NCBI RefSeq assembly: GCF_900220975.1
Contig: NZ_OBQD01000006.1
Span: 1-64,000, forward strand
Source: Rhizobium subbaraonis
GTDB taxonomy: Bacteria > Pseudomonadota > Alphaproteobacteria > Rhizobiales > Rhizobiaceae
Direction of reading: 5' to 3'
Length of the DNA stretch: 64,000 nt
The translations under genes and the position numbers were made by a program. This document shows positions 61,674 through 64,000 of this stretch, in pieces; position 1 is the stretch's first letter; each line of letters begins with the position of its first letter. A model generated the notes under the pieces. The model was not told where the DNA came from. It worked only from the letters and a program-made list of their open reading frames with translations, and did no database searches.

Positions 61674-64000
61674 TCAAAGCGCGTGGATGACGACGTCCGG
61701 GCAGGCCTCACGCGCGATGTCGCGCAGATGCTGGTGGTGCGTCAGGTAGATAACCTGCCCCACCTTCGACATCTCGGCCATCAAACGGAAGGTGTTCAGC
61801 GACCGGCCGTCGTCAAAGGTCTCCATGATATCGTCGGCCACGAAGGGCAGGATCTCGCGATTGGCCGCGATCTCGTGATAGCCTGCGACGCGCAACGCCA
61901 GATAGAGCTGGAAGCGAGTCCCCTTGGAAAGCTCGCGCGCAAGCTTGGTGCCTCCGGCGGCAGCCGTCGCCACCAGGATCTCCTGCTCCTTCTCCACGAT
62001 GGTGGCGAGGCCTGCATATTCCCCGCCGCTGATGGTGCGGAACGCATCCGAGGCATGGCGCATCATCGCGCTGCGGTGGCGCTCGCGGTAGAGCCGCAGC
62101 GCGGCTTCTGTCGCGAGGATGCCGGCGCGGGTTGAAAGATATCCCCTCGCCCTTTCGGCGAGGTCCATGATGAGTGTGCGGCGCCGTTCTTCCAGCATGG
62201 CCGCCGTGCCGTCGGCACCGATGGCGGCCAGTTGCTCCTTCGCCTTTATCCTTGCCGCATGCACCTCGCGAACCTCCGCATCCCTGTCCTCGTGGACGGC
62301 GCGCAGGCGATCCTTCTCGGCAAGGAGTTCGGCTTCGTCGGTGGCGATCAATGCCGCTTCGGCTTCCTCCGCGCTTGCCGCCAGCATCTGCCGGGCAAGA
62401 TCGTGAGCGGTATCGTCGACGCGCTGCCTCAGGTCTTCGCGCTCCCTGTAGCGTTCCAGCGCGAACGAAGCCTCAGAAAGCGTCTCGCAACCGAGCGCGA
62501 CGCAGATGTCGCGCGAGCGCTGGTCATGGAACGCACTGCGCTCCTCAAGCGCGATGCGCTCCTTCTCCAGCCGGTCGAGCTCGGCCTCGAGGTCCTTCCG
62601 GCGCGCCTGCATGTCCCGGGCGCGCTGCAGGCGCTCGGATAGCGCCTTGACTATGCCGAGCGGATCGGCAGCCGGCTCGTCACCCGCCTGCGCCGCCAGT
62701 TCAGTTGCGCGGCGGCGATAGTCCGCCTCGTCGCGGCGCATGCCGTCGATGCGGCGGTCGAGCTCGCGGCGCGCCTCCACCAGGCGCGAGAGCGCGTGAA
62801 TGAGAGGCAGGCGTTCGCCCACGCGCGCGGCCTCGCCTGCAAGGCCAGCCGCAGCAAGCCACGTGCCCTCGCCGGCGGCCGCCCATGCCGCACGCCAGTC
62901 CTCGATCGCAGCGTGCGCCGCCTTCAGGGCCACCGTGCGCTCCGCGAGACGCTGCTTCGCCAAGCGATGCGCCTCGGCGGCGGCCTGCCGGCGTGCGGTG
63001 CTTTCGGCCAGCGCATCGGCGCGTTCCTGGGCGAGATCAAGAAGTTCGTCCAGCACTGCCGCTGATATCGTATCAGGCGCCCGCGCCCCGAGCGCGGCAG
63101 CAAGGCGATCCGCAAGCCCCCTTGCCTCCCGCTCGGCGAGATCGAGACCCGCCTGCCGCCCGGACGCGAGTTCGGCATCCGCCAGCGCAACGGCACGGCG
63201 TTCAAGCCAGCGCTCGATCCTTTCCAACTCGCCAAGAGCGGTTTCCAGCGCACCGGCGACGGCATCCGGTTCCTCATCGGCGCTGTCATCCGGCCTGGAA
63301 ACCGCAGCGGCGCCAAGCGAGGCGGTGGCAAGCCTGCCGGCACGGCGGGCCGCCGATGCCCCGCGGGTCAGATGTGAAAACGCGACCGGCAAACCGCAGC
63401 GCGCGACGATCGCTTCGGTTCGCGCAATTGCCGCGACACCGTCACTGGCGACACGCCGCAGTTCGTCCTGCAGCGCTTCCAGCCGCGCCTCCCCCTCGGC
63501 AATCACCTTTTCTGCCAGCCGCAGCTCCGAAAGCCTGCCGGCCTGCGCCAGGCGCTGTGCGCCGGCGCGATCATCGTCCAGCATCGCCATTTCGAAGTGA
63601 TGGGCCGAGGTCGCGTCCAGGGCTGCGCGATGCGCCTGCCAGGCCTCGTCGCGGCGGGCACGCAGCGCTTCCGCTTCGTCGTCGGCGATCAGCGGCTCCG
63701 AGCGGCGCATGCGCTCCATGCCCGCGCGTCGACCGGCCAGATCCCGCTCGGTCAAACGGGTCTGCTCGCCAATCTGGGCGACCGTGTCGATATGGCGCCG
63801 GATCGCCTGCCGGAGAGCATCGATCGTCTCACGCCCCGGCGCATCGAGCGCGCGCAGCGCCTCCAGATCGCCGCGCCACTGCAGATTAGCAAGCGCGGAC
63901 GATGACGCCTTCCTTGCGGCCGTCACGTCGCGTTCGGCCTCGCGCAGGCGGGCGGCGTTCTGTCGCCCGAGCCGGATCAGCCTCGTCAGGCCCTCGCGCG
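61674..64000 (-). CDS. YhaN-type SMC-like ATPase, C-terminal part (runs off the right edge)
   Basis: The frame is open to the window edge, so the N-terminal Walker A is outside. The 775 residues present are an Ala/Arg/Glu-rich coiled coil (to about 690 of the visible part) and the C-terminal ATPase lobe: LSKGTRFQLYLALRVAGYHE (ABC signature), ILPFVADDIMETFDDGRSLN (Walker B) and QVIYLTHHQHL (H-loop). This is the large SbcC/Rad50-like protein YhaN, normally paired with an SbcD-like nuclease (YhaO) upstream, expected just beyond the window. Confidence 0.85.
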   Translation of the reverse strand, partial: REGLTRLIRLGRQNAARLREAERDVTAARKASSSALANLQWRGDLEALRALDAPGRETIDALRQAIRRHIDTVAQIGEQTRLTERDLAGRRAGMERMRRSEPLIADDEAEALRARRDEAWQAHRAALDATSAHHFEMAMLDDDRAGAQRLAQAGRLSELRLAEKVIAEGEARLEALQDELRRVASDGVAAIARTEAIVARCGLPVAFSHLTRGASAARRAGRLATASLGAAAVSRPDDSADEEPDAVAGALETALGELERIERWLERRAVALADAELASGRQAGLDLAEREARGLADRLAAALGARAPDTISAAVLDELLDLAQERADALAESTARRQAAAEAHRLAKQRLAERTVALKAAHAAIEDWRAAWAAAGEGTWLAAAGLAGEAARVGERLPLIHALSRLVEARRELDRRIDGMRRDEADYRRRATELAAQAGDEPAADPLGIVKALSERLQRARDMQARRKDLEAELDRLEKERIALEERSAFHDQRSRDICVALGCETLSEASFALERYREREDLRQRVDDTAHDLARQMLAASAEEAEAALIATDEAELLAEKDRLRAVHEDRDAEVREVHAARIKAKEQLAAIGADGTAAMLEERRRTLIMDLAERARGYLSTRAGILATEAALRLYRERHRSAMMRHASDAFRTISGGEYAGLATIVEKEQEILVATAAAGGTKLARELSKGTRFQLYLALRVAGYHEIAANREILPFVADDIMETFDDGRSLNTFRLMAEMSKVGQVIYLTHHQHLRDIAREACPDVVIHAL

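Noticed and set aside
1-64000. CRISPR arrays, rRNA genes, insertion sequences or complete tRNA genes
   Set aside because: No regularly spaced repeats, rRNA signatures, transposase motifs or full cloverleafs were seen; the only tRNA sequence is the 3' fragment at 1887-1936.

Overview
The window reads as a chromosomal segment of a Rhizobiaceae alphaproteobacterium (Sinorhizobium/Ensifer, Rhizobium or a close relative). The evidence is the gene order (nadK, prfB, mrcA, amiC, rne ... aroQ, accB, accC, aat; pyrB, pyrC-like, plsY, dprA, topA, rnr ... rpmG, pleD, divK), the alphaproteobacterial NDUFA12 and DUF2155 genes, a GTTC-N7-GTTC LexA box before dinB, the PleD/DivK cell-cycle pair, an ExoD protein and a RIME-like palindromic repeat. 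The DNA is GC-rich except for the first ~1.9 kb. The species cannot be named from sequence inspection alone.

Layout. (1) 1-1936: end of a more A/T-rich integrative element. It carries a two-gene operon (four-helix membrane protein plus metallo-beta-lactamase-fold hydrolase), 12-bp direct repeats, and the 3' part of a tRNA-Lys(TTT) gene that looks like the duplicated attachment site. (2) 2139-20069: core genes for NAD kinase, release factor 2 (with its programmed frameshift), cell-wall synthesis and splitting (PBP1A, AmiC), RNase E, a thiol oxidoreductase, aroQ-accB-accC, leucyl/phenylalanyl-tRNA transferase, DUF2155 and NDUFA12. (3) 19575-26241: the GatCAB amidotransferase genes, interleaved with three GNAT acetyltransferases and split by an Rrf2 regulator/flavin reductase pair. 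(4) 26458-36020: UPF0173 hydrolase, a PhnA-like protein, ruvX, small membrane proteins, an AEC transporter, aidB, pyrB with a degenerate pyrC, plsY and dprA. (5) 36284-49082: topA-rnr-DUF983-Nudix(frameshifted)-MFS-rpmG, an 836-bp convergent intergenic region with a possible minus-strand small RNA, pleD/divK, DUF3572, a HAD-like protein and SOS-controlled dinB. (6) 49312-57388: accessory metabolism, including a quinone-oxidoreductase/HxlR pair, an L,D-transpeptidase, an aldo/keto reductase, and a probable D-arginine module (binding protein, LysR regulator, D-arginine dehydrogenase-like flavoenzyme). (7) 57548-64000: fused SecDF, a one-helix protein, ExoD, and the C-terminal part of a YhaN-type SMC-like ATPase running off the right edge.

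Most of the window is conserved housekeeping DNA. The main candidates for something undescribed are the membrane-protein/MBL cassette in the tRNA-Lys element, the three GNAT genes bound to the gat genes, the metal-site-less dihydroorotase partner of pyrB, and the 836-bp region between rpmG and pleD. All functions come from reading motifs and gene order; no database search was run.
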